From Spongiactinospora rosea (GTDB lineage Bacteria; Actinomycetota; Actinomycetes; Streptosporangiales; Streptosporangiaceae): a DNA stretch of 64,000 bases. Made by a program: the position numbers and the translations under genes. Below, piece by piece: positions 40,000 through 50,613 of the stretch (position 1 is the stretch's first letter; every line of letters begins with the position of its first letter). The notes below the pieces were generated by a model, which did not search any database, had not been told where the DNA came from, and worked only from the letters and a program-made list of their open reading frames with translations. The DNA is taken from the NCBI RefSeq assembly GCF_003315795.1, contig NZ_QMEY01000003.1, positions 310,001-374,000 of the forward strand, given 5' to 3'.

Positions 40000-42990
40000 A
40001 TGACGGTGCCCCGCATCGAGACGACCGCGGGGAGGCTGGCGCGGCTGGGCTTCGCCGACGCGGCGCGGGCCGGGCGGCTGCTCGCCGAACTGGGGCCGCA
40101 CGCCGCCGACGACGCCGGCCTGCTCGGCGACCTGGTCGCGGTGGCCGACCCCGACCTCGCGCTGACCTCGCTCACCCGGCTGGCCGAGCGCGACCCCGGC
40201 GTTCTCGCCGCGCTGCGGAACGACCCGGGGCTGCGCGGGCGGTTGCTCGGGGTGTTCGGCGTCAGCGCGGCCCTCGCGGAGCACGTGGTGCGCCATCCCG
40301 GCCACTGGAAGGCGCTCAGCGGCCCGTCCGCCGTACACCCGCAGGCCAAGGACGAGCCGCGTGATGACCTGCTGCGCGCGGTCGGCGCCGACCCCCGGGC
40401 CGCCGAGCCCCGCGCCGCGGCCGACGACACCGAGACGCTGTCCGCGCTGCGCGTCGCCTACCGGCGCAGGCTGCTCTGCCTGGCCGCCAGGGACATCACC
40501 GGCCTGGTTCCGCTGACCGAGGTCACCGCCGAGCTGTCCGACCTGGCAGGGGCCGCCCTGGAGGCGGCGCTCGCCATCGCCAGGGCCGGTGCGGGCGAGG
40601 CGGCCGATCAGGTACGGCTGGCCGTGATCGGCATGGGCAAGTGCGGCGCCCGCGAGCTCAACTACATCAGCGACGTGGACGTCGTCTTCGTCGCCGAGCC
40701 GCGCGACGGCGTGCCCGAGGACGAGGCGCTGCGCGTCGCCACCCGGCTCGCCCAGGGCACGATGCGCGCCTGCGGCGTGAGCACCCCCGAGGGCGCGCTG
40801 TGGGAGGTGGACGCCGGGCTGCGCCCCGAGGGCCGGGCCGGGCCGCTGGTCCGCACCCTGGCCAGCCACCTCGCCTACTACCGGCGCTGGGCCAAGACCT
40901 GGGAGTTCCAGGCCCTGCTCAAGGCGCGGGCCGTCGCCGGGGACCCCGCGCTGGGCGCCGAGTACACCGTCGCGGTCGGCGAGCTGGTCTGGCAGGCCGC
41001 CGCCAGGCCCGGCTTCGTCGAGGACGTACAGGCCATGCGCCGCAGGGTCGAGGCGCACATCCGGGCCGACGAGCAGGGCCGCCAGCTCAAGCTCGGCCCC
41101 GGCGGGCTGCGCGACATCGAGTTCGCGGTCCAGCTCCTCCAGCTCGTCCACGGGCGGCACGACCCGCTGCTGCGCCGCCGGGCCACCCTGACCGCGCTCA
41201 CCGCCCTGTCCCGCGGCGGCTACGTCGGCAGGGACGACGCCAGGGCGCTCGCCGAGGCGTACGCGTTCCTGCGGCAGGTCGAGCACCTGCTCCAGCTCCA
41301 CCGGCTGCGCCGCACCCACGTCGTGCCCGAAGACCCCGCCGCGCTGCGGCGGATCGGCCGGGCCCTGGGCATGACCACCGACCCGGTGGGGGAGTTCACC
41401 GCCCGCTGGAAGCGGCACGCCATGGAGGCCAGGCGGCTGCACGAGAAGCTGTTCTACCGGCCGCTGCTGCAGGCGGTGGCGCGACTGCCGGGCGAGGAGG
41501 CCCGGCTGTCCGCCGCGGCGGCCAAGGCCCGGCTGGAGGCGCTCGGGTACGCCGACCCGCAGGGCGCGCTGCGCCACATCGCCGCCCTCACCGACGGCGT
41601 GTCCCGGCGGGCGGCGATCCAGCGCACCCTGCTGCCGGTGATGCTCGGCTGGTTCGCCGACGCGCCCGACCCCGACGCCGGGCTGCTCGGCTTCCGCCAG
41701 GTCAGCGACAAGCTCGGCACCACCCCCTGGTACCTGCGGCTGCTGCGCGACGAGACCGCCGTGGCCGCGCGGATGGCCAGGCTGCTGGGCACCAGCCGCT
41801 ACGTCACCGGCCTGCTGCTGCACGCCCCGGACGCGGTCGCCATGCTCGGCGCAGACGCCGAGCTGTCGCCGCGCCCGGCCGGGGCGCTGGCCGCCGAGGC
41901 CGCCGCGGCGGTGGCCCGGCACGACGACGCCGAGAGCGCCGTCATCGCGGCGCGCGCGCTGCGCCGCAAAGAACTGTTCCGCACGGCCGTGGCGGACCTC
42001 GTGGGGGTCCGGGACATCGAGCAGGTGGGCATGGCACTGTCCGAGCTGAACGACGTCACCATCGCGGCGGCCCTGTCCGCCGCCGTCGGCAAAGTGGCCG
42101 CCGACCTGGGCGGGGGGCTGCCCACCAGGTTCGCGGTGATCGCGATGGGCCGGCTCGGCGGGTTCGAGTCGTCCTACGCCAGCGACGCCGACGTCATGTT
42201 CGTCCACGAGCCGCTGCCCGGGGCGGCGGAGAAGGACGCGACCGACGCGGCCTTCGCGGTGGCGAACGAACTCCGGCGGCTGCTCGCCGCACCGGCCCCC
42301 GACCCGCCGCTGCACATCGACCCCGACCTGCGGCCGGAGGGCCGCCAGGGGCCGCTGGTGCGCAGCCTCGCCTCCTATGCGGCCTACTACGCGCGCTGGT
42401 CGGCCCCCTGGGAGGCGCAGGCGCTGCTGCGGGCCAGGTTCTCGGCGGGCGACGAGGGCCTGGGGGAGCGGTTCACCGCGCTGGTCGATCCGCTGCGCTA
42501 CCCGCGCGGCGGCGTCCCGGCGGCGGCGCTGCGCGAGATCAGGCGCCTCAAGGCCCGCATGGAGGCCGAACGCCTGCCGCGCGGCGCCGACCCCGCCCTG
42601 CACACCAAGCTCGGCCCCGGCGGTCTCGCCGACGTGGAGTGGGTCGCCCAGCTCATCCAGCTCGGCCACGCCCACAAGGTGCCGGGCCTGCGCACCACCC
42701 GCACGCTCGACGCGCTGCGCGCCGCCGTGGACGCCGGGCTGCTCGCCCCGGGCGACGCCGAGACGCTGACCCACGCCTGGCGCTTCGCCTCCCGCGTCCG
42801 TGACGCGATCATGCTGGTCAAGGGCAGGGCGGCCGACTCGATCCCGGCCGGGCTGCGCGAACGCGTGCTGATCTCCCGCGCGCTCGGGTACCCGCCCGAC
42901 GCCTCAGAGGACATGCTGGACGACTACCGCAGGGCCACCCGCCGCGCCCGCCGGGTCGTCGAACGCGTCTTCTACGGCGACGGCGCCTGA
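40000..42990 (+). CDS. glnE: Bifunctional glutamine synthetase adenylyltransferase/deadenylylase
   Basis: 996 aa; adds AMP to, or removes it from, a Tyr of glutamine synthetase in response to nitrogen status. Two nucleotidyltransferase modules are clear: the N-terminal one (residue about 208) IGMGKCGARELNYISDVDVV and the C-terminal one (about 711) IAMGRLGGFESSYASDADVM, each with the GxG(x)xxxDxD metal site, plus the second acidic strand in VDAGLRPEGRAGPLV and IDPDLRPEGRQGPLV. LGPGGLRDIEFAVQLLQL and LGPGGLADVEWVAQLIQL follow each module. ATG 40000 has GAGGGA six bases upstream. The substrate GlnA (45950-47374) is encoded 3 kb away and keeps its target Tyr. Confidence 0.96.
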   Translation: MTVPRIETTAGRLARLGFADAARAGRLLAELGPHAADDAGLLGDLVAVADPDLALTSLTRLAERDPGVLAALRNDPGLRGRLLGVFGVSAALAEHVVRHPGHWKALSGPSAVHPQAKDEPRDDLLRAVGADPRAAEPRAAADDTETLSALRVAYRRRLLCLAARDITGLVPLTEVTAELSDLAGAALEAALAIARAGAGEAADQVRLAVIGMGKCGARELNYISDVDVVFVAEPRDGVPEDEALRVATRLAQGTMRACGVSTPEGALWEVDAGLRPEGRAGPLVRTLASHLAYYRRWAKTWEFQALLKARAVAGDPALGAEYTVAVGELVWQAAARPGFVEDVQAMRRRVEAHIRADEQGRQLKLGPGGLRDIEFAVQLLQLVHGRHDPLLRRRATLTALTALSRGGYVGRDDARALAEAYAFLRQVEHLLQLHRLRRTHVVPEDPAALRRIGRALGMTTDPVGEFTARWKRHAMEARRLHEKLFYRPLLQAVARLPGEEARLSAAAAKARLEALGYADPQGALRHIAALTDGVSRRAAIQRTLLPVMLGWFADAPDPDAGLLGFRQVSDKLGTTPWYLRLLRDETAVAARMARLLGTSRYVTGLLLHAPDAVAMLGADAELSPRPAGALAAEAAAAVARHDDAESAVIAARALRRKELFRTAVADLVGVRDIEQVGMALSELNDVTIAAALSAAVGKVAADLGGGLPTRFAVIAMGRLGGFESSYASDADVMFVHEPLPGAAEKDATDAAFAVANELRRLLAAPAPDPPLHIDPDLRPEGRQGPLVRSLASYAAYYARWSAPWEAQALLRARFSAGDEGLGERFTALVDPLRYPRGGVPAAALREIRRLKARMEAERLPRGADPALHTKLGPGGLADVEWVAQLIQLGHAHKVPGLRTTRTLDALRAAVDAGLLAPGDAETLTHAWRFASRVRDAIMLVKGRAADSIPAGLRERVLISRALGYPPDASEDMLDDYRRATRRARRVVERVFYGDGA

Positions 42991-43072
42991 CCTCACCTTG
43001 TCGCGGCGAATGTCGCCGAAGCCGTTGCGGGCGGTGGCGGCTGCGTGTATCAACGGGTCCGGGTGATCCACA

Positions 43073-44134
43073 TTGATATCCATTTACCTGGACTTGGCGA
43101 TCGGCTTGGCCGTCGCCTTCTTGTTACTCTCCTTGCTGGTCAGCGGACTCAACGAGGGCGTCGTCCGGCTGCTCTCGATCCGCAGCAAGTTCCTCTGGGC
43201 GTACCTGCGCGACACGATGGACGGGGCCCCCGGCGGCAAGTCCTGGATCCCCAAGCGGATCCGCGACGTGTTCTTCCGCCTGCCTTTCGCCGAGGACCCC
43301 CGTCCCCGGCACACGCCCGAACCCGCGCCCGCCGTGGTCAGCGCGGTGCCGCAGCCCGACGCGGCCGGGCGCGACGGGCCCGCCGACCTCACCGGCCACC
43401 TGTACGAGCGGCTGCGCGAGATCGACCATCCCAAGCGGGGGCGCACCAGCATCGCCACCATCCCGCCGCAGCGGTTCGCGCTGGCGATGATGGAACTGGT
43501 CTCGGCCGACCCCAAGGGCGTGCCCGGCCTGCTGGAACGCCTGAACGCGATGGGCAGCCCGCTGTACGGCCACCTGAGCGGCGTGTGGAAGAGCGCCGCC
43601 AACGACCTTGAGCACTTCCGCAAGGGCACCGAGGAGTGGTTCGACGGCGAGATGCAGCGGCTCACCATGCTCTACCGGCGCTACGTGCGCTGGGTGGTGG
43701 TGTCGCTGTCGCTGCTGGTGGTGCTGCTGTTCAGCGTGGACGGGCTGGAGTACGGCAAGGCGCTGCTGCGCGACCACGCGTTCCGCGCGGGCGTGGCCTC
43801 GATCGCGACCGGCGGCTCGGAGGGGCTGGCCGCGCTGAAACAGCGCTGCACCGCCACCGGCGAGTCGGCCGACCCGTACGTGTGCGTGACCGAGACCCTC
43901 AGCTCGCCCGCCATGGTGCAGGTCTTCGAGCACTCGCTGGTCAGCATGCGGATGCCGCCGGACGGCGGGAGCCCCACCGTGTCGTGGAACACCGAGGCGT
44001 GGGCGCGGCGGCTGATCACCCCCGGGCACTGGCCCGGGTTCCTGATCTCGCTGGTGGCGTTGCTGTTCGGCGCGCCGTTCTGGTGGGACGCGCTGCGCCG
44101 GCTGACCGGCTTTCGCGGCCGGTTCACCAAATAG
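43073..44134 (+). CDS. Membrane protein of unknown function downstream of glnE
   Basis: 353 aa, TTG start. One membrane segment at the N-terminus (LAIGLAVAFLLLSLLVSGLN) is followed by the strongly patterned EGVVRLLSIRSKFLWAYLRD, a soluble middle part (FRLPFAEDP, FALAMMELVSADPKGVPGLL), a second segment (WVVVSLSLLVVLLFSVDGLE) and a third at the C-terminus (WPGFLISLVALLFGAPFWWD). The N-terminal 'SGLNE...RIRSKFLW' pattern recurs in uncharacterised membrane proteins of many bacteria. No function is known to me. The gene converges on the FUSC-like gene, four bases apart. Confidence 0.75.
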   Translation: MISIYLDLAIGLAVAFLLLSLLVSGLNEGVVRLLSIRSKFLWAYLRDTMDGAPGGKSWIPKRIRDVFFRLPFAEDPRPRHTPEPAPAVVSAVPQPDAAGRDGPADLTGHLYERLREIDHPKRGRTSIATIPPQRFALAMMELVSADPKGVPGLLERLNAMGSPLYGHLSGVWKSAANDLEHFRKGTEEWFDGEMQRLTMLYRRYVRWVVVSLSLLVVLLFSVDGLEYGKALLRDHAFRAGVASIATGGSEGLAALKQRCTATGESADPYVCVTETLSSPAMVQVFEHSLVSMRMPPDGGSPTVSWNTEAWARRLITPGHWPGFLISLVALLFGAPFWWDALRRLTGFRGRFTK

Positions 44135-44138
44135 CGCG

Positions 44139-45395
44139 CTAGCCCGGACGGGGGCGGCGGCGTACCGGGGTGCGCGGGCGGCGGTCCGGCCCGCCGGACC
44201 TCGCCGCCGCTCCGATCCGGTGCCGGATGCGCCGCCTGCGCCGGTTGCGCGACTGGGCGCGGTGCTCGGCGTCGAACAGGTCCAGCAGGCGGTCCAGGTG
44301 GACGAGTACTTCGGCGTGCAGCCGCCACTCCGCCGACCGCGCGGAGATCCACGGCGCGAGCGCGTCGGCGAACTCGTCGCGCATCTTCCTGCCCTCGGCG
44401 AGGTGACGGCGCAGCGCCTCGTCGTAGGCGCGTACGTCGCGGACCACCTCCGAGCGCACCAGCAGGCCGAAGGCCCGCATGCACTCGGAGATCTCGCGCA
44501 GCGCCGCGCTGAGCCGGTCCCTGGCCTCGATGGCGTAGATGCCGCTGTCCCCCAGATGCTGGCGGTCGGCCAGGGACCGGGCCAGCCCGCGCAGGTTGAC
44601 CGCCGAGTACTCCAGCGTCTCCAGGCCGCTGCGCAGCGCCGTGCCCATCGGGTGCAGGCCGCCCGCCCGGGGATTGAGCCGCAGGCTGTCCTCGGCCTGG
44701 CTGAGCGCGCCGTCGGTGCGCTGGATGTCGCGGCCCACCTCCCGGGCGTCGCGCAGCAGCGCGGGGAAGTCGGGGCCCTCCCCGGCCTCTCCGCCCGTGC
44801 CGCGCTCGCCCGGCCACAGCCCGTCGGCCAGGCGGTCGGTCAGCTCGCCCAGCCGGCAGCCGAGGTCGCCGATGGCCTCCTGGGCGGTCTCCATGTGGAC
44901 CGGGGAGGCGATCAGCCCGGCCAGCAGCCCCATGCCCGCCCCGACCAGGGTCTCGAACACCCGGTCGGCCGCGCCCGCCGTGGTGGCCGCGCCCAGCGCG
45001 AAGATCAGCATGGCGCTGATCGGCACCTCCAGTATGTGGTCGCCGAGCCGGGCGGTATAGCCGATGACCAGCGAGGTCGCGATGGCCAGCCCGAGGGTCC
45101 ACCAGGTGAACCCCACGGTCGCGGCCAGTAGGACGGCGATGAGCACGCCGACCACCACGCTGGAGATCCGCTGGATGGCCGACCTGATCGTCTGGTACAG
45201 CGTGTACTGCACGACGAGCAGCGCGGTGAGCGGCGCGAGCAGCGGCTTCTCTGCCAGCGGGAGCGCCAGGGCGACCAGGTAGGCGGCCACCGCCGTGACC
45301 GTCAGGCGGATGATGAAGACGGCTGTGGGCTGCGCCCGCCGGGTGGCGAGCAGGACGGGTCTGACGCGTCTGGACGTCTGGGTGAATTGCGGCAT
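44139..45395 (-). CDS. FUSC/aromatic-acid-exporter-like membrane protein
   Basis: 418 aa. Five to six membrane segments at the N-terminus (VFIIRLTVTAVAAYLVALAL, LLAPLTALLVVQYTLYQTIR, SVVVGVLIAVLLAATVGFTW, ISAMLIFALGAATTAGAADR) form the half-FUSC/ArAE_2 module; the rest is a helical cytoplasmic domain and a very basic tail (RNRRRRRIRHRIG). Members are presumed effluxers of aromatic or other acids; that is weakly supported. ATG 45395 is chosen because TACCCC lies at leaderless distance; the longer frame to 45449 is not conserved in type. Confidence 0.75.
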   Translation of the reverse strand: MPQFTQTSRRVRPVLLATRRAQPTAVFIIRLTVTAVAAYLVALALPLAEKPLLAPLTALLVVQYTLYQTIRSAIQRISSVVVGVLIAVLLAATVGFTWWTLGLAIATSLVIGYTARLGDHILEVPISAMLIFALGAATTAGAADRVFETLVGAGMGLLAGLIASPVHMETAQEAIGDLGCRLGELTDRLADGLWPGERGTGGEAGEGPDFPALLRDAREVGRDIQRTDGALSQAEDSLRLNPRAGGLHPMGTALRSGLETLEYSAVNLRGLARSLADRQHLGDSGIYAIEARDRLSAALREISECMRAFGLLVRSEVVRDVRAYDEALRRHLAEGRKMRDEFADALAPWISARSAEWRLHAEVLVHLDRLLDLFDAEHRAQSRNRRRRRIRHRIGAAARSGGPDRRPRTPVRRRPRPG

Positions 45396-45521
45396 CACCG
45401 GAAACAGGGGTAGCGGACAGGGCATTTCGGAGAAGCGACGCCTGCCCATCCGGCCGCCGGGTATGCCGTCGCGTCCGGGTATTTGGCGGCGCTTTACCCC
45501 GCCGCGGCCCGTTCCGGCAGG

Positions 45522-45839
45522 TCAGGTGTTGGCGTACTTGAGGATCACGTCGCCGTGGCAGGCGGCGTCCAGGTCGCAGGTGCACACCACGTCCAGGCCG
45601 CCCGCGCGGCGGCGCAGCTCCTCAATGGTGGTGGGCGGGCGCCCAGGGGCGCTCTCCACGCCTCCGGCGAGCAGGTCGCGCTCGTACAGCCCGGCCGCCT
45701 CCTCGGCGGTGTACGGGCCGTACGGCCGCACCTTGTACGGGTTGCCGAACCTCGACGGCCGGGTGATCACGATGGAGTCCGGCGGCTTGTGCCACCCCTT
45801 CAACTCGTGGCGCGACGGCTTCTGATGACGACGCGGCAT
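45522..45839 (-). CDS. DUF4326 protein
   Basis: 105 aa from ATG 45839 (GGAGGGGG upstream). It shows the DUF4326 pattern: ITRPSRFGNPYKVRPYGPYT early, then LRRRAGGLDVVCTCDLDAAC followed by HGDVILKYAN. The Cys and His residues in that last block are the hallmark of the family and suggest a metal site or catalytic pocket. The family is common in phages and actinobacteria; its biochemical role is unknown to me. It lies between the FUSC-like gene and glnA, same direction as both. Confidence 0.85.
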   Translation of the reverse strand: MPRRHQKPSRHELKGWHKPPDSIVITRPSRFGNPYKVRPYGPYTAEEAAGLYERDLLAGGVESAPGRPPTTIEELRRRAGGLDVVCTCDLDAACHGDVILKYANT

Positions 45840-45949
45840 CGTGTCCCCCTCCCCGGCGGCGCGACCCACGAGGCCACTACCCGTTTCGCCGCCCCGGCAC
45901 GCCGGCGGCCCCCACGTCCGGCAGGACAGGGGGCCGTCGGCGGCGCCGG

Positions 45950-47374
<1,425 letters not shown>

Positions 47375-47426
47375 TCGAGAACCTCCCAACGGCACAGGCT
47401 TGCATTCCCGAACGTATGGCTGCGCC

Positions 47427-47464
47427 GTTTCCACCCCATGTCTCGCTTGTTTCGCACGTGTTAA
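47427..47464 (-). promoter_or_regulatory. Four-site GlnR box upstream of glnA
   Basis: On the minus strand: TTAAC-ACGTGC-GAAAC-AAGCGA-GACAT-GGGGTG-GAAAC. All spacers are six bases, and three of four half-sites fit the GlnR consensus (gTnAC/GaAAC) closely; GACAT is the weaker second a-site. GlnR activates glnA under nitrogen limitation in streptomycetes and mycobacteria. The box lies between divergent glnA and the RDD gene, 71 bases before the latter's ATG. Confidence 0.8.
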
Positions 47465-47534
47465 GCGGGCGGACATCGCACCAGGCCGCGGGCGAGATGC
47501 CGGACCGGCCCATCGGGCGGCTACCGTAACAGGT

Positions 47535-47993
47535 ATGACCACCAGGCAGGGCCCCCGCTGGACGCAGTCGCTGCTGATCGGCATCCGGGGCGATGACTCC
47601 GAGGACCGGGGGAGCGGGCTCGGGCTGCCCGCGAAGGGCCCCGGCTCGGTCGCGAGCTGGCCGCGCCGGATCGGCGCGATCATGATCGACTGGATGATCT
47701 GCACCTGGGCCATCGCCCAGGGGCTGCTGCGGCTTCCGGCCATCGACTACCCGCTGGCCGGGCTCGGCGTCTTCGCCGTGACGTGCCTGCTGCTGATCGG
47801 CACCATGGGGATGACCTTCGGCATGCGCCTGACGGGCATCCGGGTGGCCGCGCTCGACGGCGGCAGGCCGGCGTTCGTGCCGGTCGTGGTGCGCACGCTG
47901 CTGCTCTGCCTGGCGGTGCCCGCGCTGGTGTGGGACCGCGACCGGCGCGGCCTGCACGACCGTGCGGCGGGCACCGTCGTAGTGCACCTCTGA
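47535..47993 (+). CDS. RDD-family membrane protein
   Basis: 152 aa. [20 protein letters not shown] holds the Arg and Asp-Asp-type signature of RDD proteins; two more segments follow ([40 protein letters not shown]) and a [14 protein letters not shown] end, which is typical. Such proteins neighbour glnA in many actinobacteria; function is unproven (ion or sodium transport has been suggested for some). TACCGT nine bases before ATG 47535 suggests a leaderless start. Confidence 0.88.
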   Translation: MTTRQGPRWTQSLLIGIRGDDSEDRGSGLGLPAKGPGSVASWPRRIGAIMIDWMICTWAIAQGLLRLPAIDYPLAGLGVFAVTCLLLIGTMGMTFGMRLTGIRVAALDGGRPAFVPVVVRTLLLCLAVPALVWDRDRRGLHDRAAGTVVVHL

Positions 47994-48006
47994 CCCGCGG
48001 GCGCGC

Positions 48007-48804
48007 TCACGCCTCGCAGGTGAAGATCGCGGTGCCCGGGATGAGGGCGCCGCGCAGCGGGCTCCAGCCGTTCCACGCGCGCCGGTGGCCCCTGGGCCAC
48101 TCGGGCTCCAGCAGGCCCGTCAGGCGCAGGCCCGCGCCCGCGATCAGGCCGATCCAGTCGCCCATCGTGCGGTGGTGCTCGACGTAGGTCGGCGTGCCGT
48201 CCTCGTCCGTCTCGACGTACGGCCTGCGGTCGAAGTAGGAGCGGTCGGCGGTGAGCCCGCGCCTGCCCGGGTCGTCGGGGAAGGCCCAGCGCACCGGATG
48301 GGTGACCGAGAACACGAACCGCCCGCCCGGCCGCAGCACCCTGCGCACCTCGCCGAGCACCGCCCCGGCGTCGGCGACGAACGGCAGCGCCCCGTAGGCC
48401 GAGCACGCCAGGTCGAAACTGGCGTCCGCGAACGGGATGCGCCGCGCGTCGGCCTGCACGGCCGCCAGCCGTACGCCGCTGGCCTCGTCGATCCGTCGTG
48501 AATGCCGCAGCTGACGCGCCGACAGGTCGAACCCCGTGGCCCGCGCCCCCTGCGCGGTCAGCCACCGCCCGGCCTGCCCCGCGCCGCAGCCGACCTCCAG
48601 CACCCGCCGCCCGGCCACCTCGCCGAGCAGCCTCGCCGCGGCCTCGTCCACGCCCTCGGGACACCACACGAAGCCCACGTCACGCAGGAACTCGCCGTGT
48701 TCGTCCTGGTAGGAGTCGGCCGCCGAGTCCCACCAGCCGCGGTTGGCCCTCGCGGTGGTCTCGGCGCCGACCTCGTGGTATCCGGCCGCCGCGGCCTCGG
48801 TCAT
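48007..48804 (-). CDS. Class I SAM-dependent methyltransferase
   Basis: 265 aa from ATG 48804, which overlaps the stop of the DUF4191 gene as TGATG. Motif I is VLEVGCGAGQAGRWLTAQGA, followed by TGFDLSARQLRHSRRI, the acidic AVQADARRIPFADASFDLAC, and motif IV/VI LGEVRRVLRPGGRFVFSVTH. Substrate unknown. Trp-rich C-terminus (WPRGHRRAWNGWSP). Being coupled to DUF4191 next to lipA is a repeated actinobacterial arrangement, but no link to lipoate is shown. The frame is open a further 188 codons upstream; that is the shadow of DUF4191. Confidence 0.9.
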   Translation of the reverse strand: MTEAAAAGYHEVGAETTARANRGWWDSAADSYQDEHGEFLRDVGFVWCPEGVDEAAARLLGEVAGRRVLEVGCGAGQAGRWLTAQGARATGFDLSARQLRHSRRIDEASGVRLAAVQADARRIPFADASFDLACSAYGALPFVADAGAVLGEVRRVLRPGGRFVFSVTHPVRWAFPDDPGRRGLTADRSYFDRRPYVETDEDGTPTYVEHHRTMGDWIGLIAGAGLRLTGLLEPEWPRGHRRAWNGWSPLRGALIPGTAIFTCEA

Positions 48805-49511
48805 CAACGGCCCTTCGGCCGGGGGCCACCGCCGCCGCGCGGCATCCGCACGTTGCGCGGCATCGGTCCCTTGGGCACCGGGATGTTGGTCGGCAGCGCC
48901 CGCAGCCGGGACTTGACCTCCTCCACCGCGGGCTTGCGCAGGTTGCGCGGCAGCTTCATCAGGTGACGCTGCAGCTTGGGCAGGGGTATCTGGCCCTCGC
49001 CGTCGCCGCACTGGACGTCGTAGACGGGCACCTCCATGGCCACCCGCTGGACGCGCTTCTTCTCCGCCACCAGCATCCGCTGCACGCGCGAGCCCGGCCC
49101 CTCCGACACCAGCACGATGCCCGGGTAGCCGATGACGCGGTGGATCACGTCCTGGTCGCGGTTGACCGCGACGGCCGGGGAGACGTCCCACTTGCCGCGC
49201 ATGCTCTGCAGGATCGCCGCCGCCGCGCCGACCTGGCCGTCCAGCAGCCGGTACTGCGCCCGCTGGGCGAGCTGGCCGAACACGACCAGGCCCACGATCA
49301 GCGCCAGCGGGATGCCGAGCACGAGCATGTACCAGAACCAGGAGGTCACCACGCCGATCACGACGCACAAGGCGAACGTGCCCAGCGCGGCCGCGAAGAC
49401 GATGGGCATCCCCTTGGGGTTTGCCTGCTGGATGATCTGCGCGATCATCCGGAGCTGCTTGATCCGCCCCGGGCGGTCTGCGGTCGCGGGATCTGAGGGC
49501 TTCTTCGCCAT
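48804..49511 (-). CDS. DUF4191 membrane protein next to lipA
   Basis: 235 aa with two adjacent membrane segments (IVFAAALGTFALCVVIGVVT, WYMLVLGIPLALIVGLVVFG), then a soluble part (QYRLLDGQVGAAAAILQSMR, VIHRVIGYPGIVLVSEGPGS) and a basic, Gly/Pro-rich tail (MPRGGGGPRPKGR). This is the conserved DUF4191 family found beside lipA in actinobacteria; its function is unknown. ATG 49511 rather than 49523 because TATGCT lies nine bases upstream (leaderless). Confidence 0.88.
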   Translation of the reverse strand: MAKKPSDPATADRPGRIKQLRMIAQIIQQANPKGMPIVFAAALGTFALCVVIGVVTSWFWYMLVLGIPLALIVGLVVFGQLAQRAQYRLLDGQVGAAAAILQSMRGKWDVSPAVAVNRDQDVIHRVIGYPGIVLVSEGPGSRVQRMLVAEKKRVQRVAMEVPVYDVQCGDGEGQIPLPKLQRHLMKLPRNLRKPAVEEVKSRLRALPTNIPVPKGPMPRNVRMPRGGGGPRPKGR

Positions 49512-49558
49512 GTTATGCAGCATACAAACGGGGGGCTGCCGAGATGAAAACGAGACCC

Positions 49559-49589
49559 CCGGCCCCCGCTCGCTGGCGGCGGGGGCCGG
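49559..49589 (-). terminator. Terminator of lipA
   Basis: CCGGCCCCCGC (49559-49569) and GCGGGGGCCGG (49579-49589) form a perfect 11-bp stem with a 9-base loop. In the lipA direction it is followed by GGGTCTCGTTTTC, a short U-rich run, so it is a good intrinsic terminator between lipA and the DUF4191 gene. Confidence 0.7.
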
Positions 49590-49604
49590 CGACAGGCGGG
49601 CCGA

Positions 49605-50540
49605 TCAGCCCGCGGTGGACTGACGCGCCGCGATGGCCTGCTGGTAGAGCTTGCCCGCGCGGTAGGAGGAGCGCACCAGCGGCCCGGACAGCACGCCCGC
49701 GAACCCGATCCCCTCGGCCTCGCCGGACAGCTCCACGAACTCCTCCGGCTTGACCCAGCGGTCCACCGGGTGGTGGCGGGGGGTCGGCCGGAGGTACTGG
49801 GTGATGGTGAGCAGGTCGCACCCGGCCTCGTGCAGGTCGCGCATGGCCTCGACGATCTCGTCGCGGGTCTCGCCCATGCCCAGGATGAGGTTGGACTTGG
49901 TGACCAGACCGGCCTCGCGGGCCATCCTGATCACGTCCAGCGAGCGCTCGTAGCGGAACCCCGGGCGGATGCGCCGGAAGATCCGCGGCACGGTCTCGAT
50001 GTTGTGCGCGAAGACCTCGGGACGGCTGCCGAACACCTCTTCCAACTGGCCGGCGTCGCCGTTGAAGTCGGGGACGAGGAGCTCGACGCCGCAGCCCGGC
50101 ACGGCCTCGTGGATCTGCCTGGCGGTCTCGGCGTAGAGCCAGGAGGCGCCGTCGGGCAGGTCGTCGCGGGCCACGCCGGTCACGGTGGCGTAGCGCAGGC
50201 CCATCCGCTTGACCGAGTCGGCGACCCGGCGCGGCTCGTCCCGGTCGTAGCCGGTCGGTTTACCGGTGTCGATCAGGCAGAAGTCGCATCGGCGGGTGCA
50301 CTGGTCGCCGCCGATCAGGAAGGTCGCCTCGCGGTCTTCCCAGCACTCGTAGATGTTGGGGCAGCCCGCCTCTTCACAGACCGTGTGCAGGCCCTCGCGC
50401 CGTACCAGCGACTTCAGCTCGCTGTATTCGGGGCCCGTCTTCAACCGGGTCTTGATCCAGGGGGGCTTGCGCTCGATCGGGGTCTGGCTGTTTCGCACCT
50501 CCAGGCGGAGGAGCTTACGGCCTTCAGGAGCAACGGTCAC
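49605..50540 (-). CDS. lipA: Lipoyl synthase
   Basis: 311 aa radical-SAM enzyme that inserts two sulfurs into protein-bound octanoyl chains. Both clusters are intact: auxiliary cluster Cys55, Cys60, Cys66 ([12 protein letters not shown]) and radical-SAM Cys81, Cys85, Cys88 (CTRRCDFC), plus the C-terminal Ser of RSSY that ligates the auxiliary cluster. GTG 50540 with TAAGCT about eight bases upstream and no Shine-Dalgarno: leaderless. Substrates are the lipoyl domains of SucB (54355-55833) and other complexes, primed by LipB (51687-52388). Confidence 0.97.
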   Translation of the reverse strand: MTVAPEGRKLLRLEVRNSQTPIERKPPWIKTRLKTGPEYSELKSLVRREGLHTVCEEAGCPNIYECWEDREATFLIGGDQCTRRCDFCLIDTGKPTGYDRDEPRRVADSVKRMGLRYATVTGVARDDLPDGASWLYAETARQIHEAVPGCGVELLVPDFNGDAGQLEEVFGSRPEVFAHNIETVPRIFRRIRPGFRYERSLDVIRMAREAGLVTKSNLILGMGETRDEIVEAMRDLHEAGCDLLTITQYLRPTPRHHPVDRWVKPEEFVELSGEAEGIGFAGVLSGPLVRSSYRAGKLYQQAIAARQSTAG

Positions 50541-50613
50541 GCCATCCAGCTTAAGTCCCGGCCCGCCGCGCGCTCGACGGGGTGCCGTTCCGGTGCCCGG
50601 CGCCTGCCGGACC

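Noticed and set aside
39826..42774. A 982-codon minus-strand frame opposite glnE
   Set aside because: Shadow of glnE: composition rich in Gly/Arg/Gln/His, no family resemblance and no ribosome site.
48805..49368. N-terminal extension of the methyltransferase at 48007
   Set aside because: The extension is an out-of-frame reading of DUF4191; TGATG coupling at 48802-48806 fixes the start.
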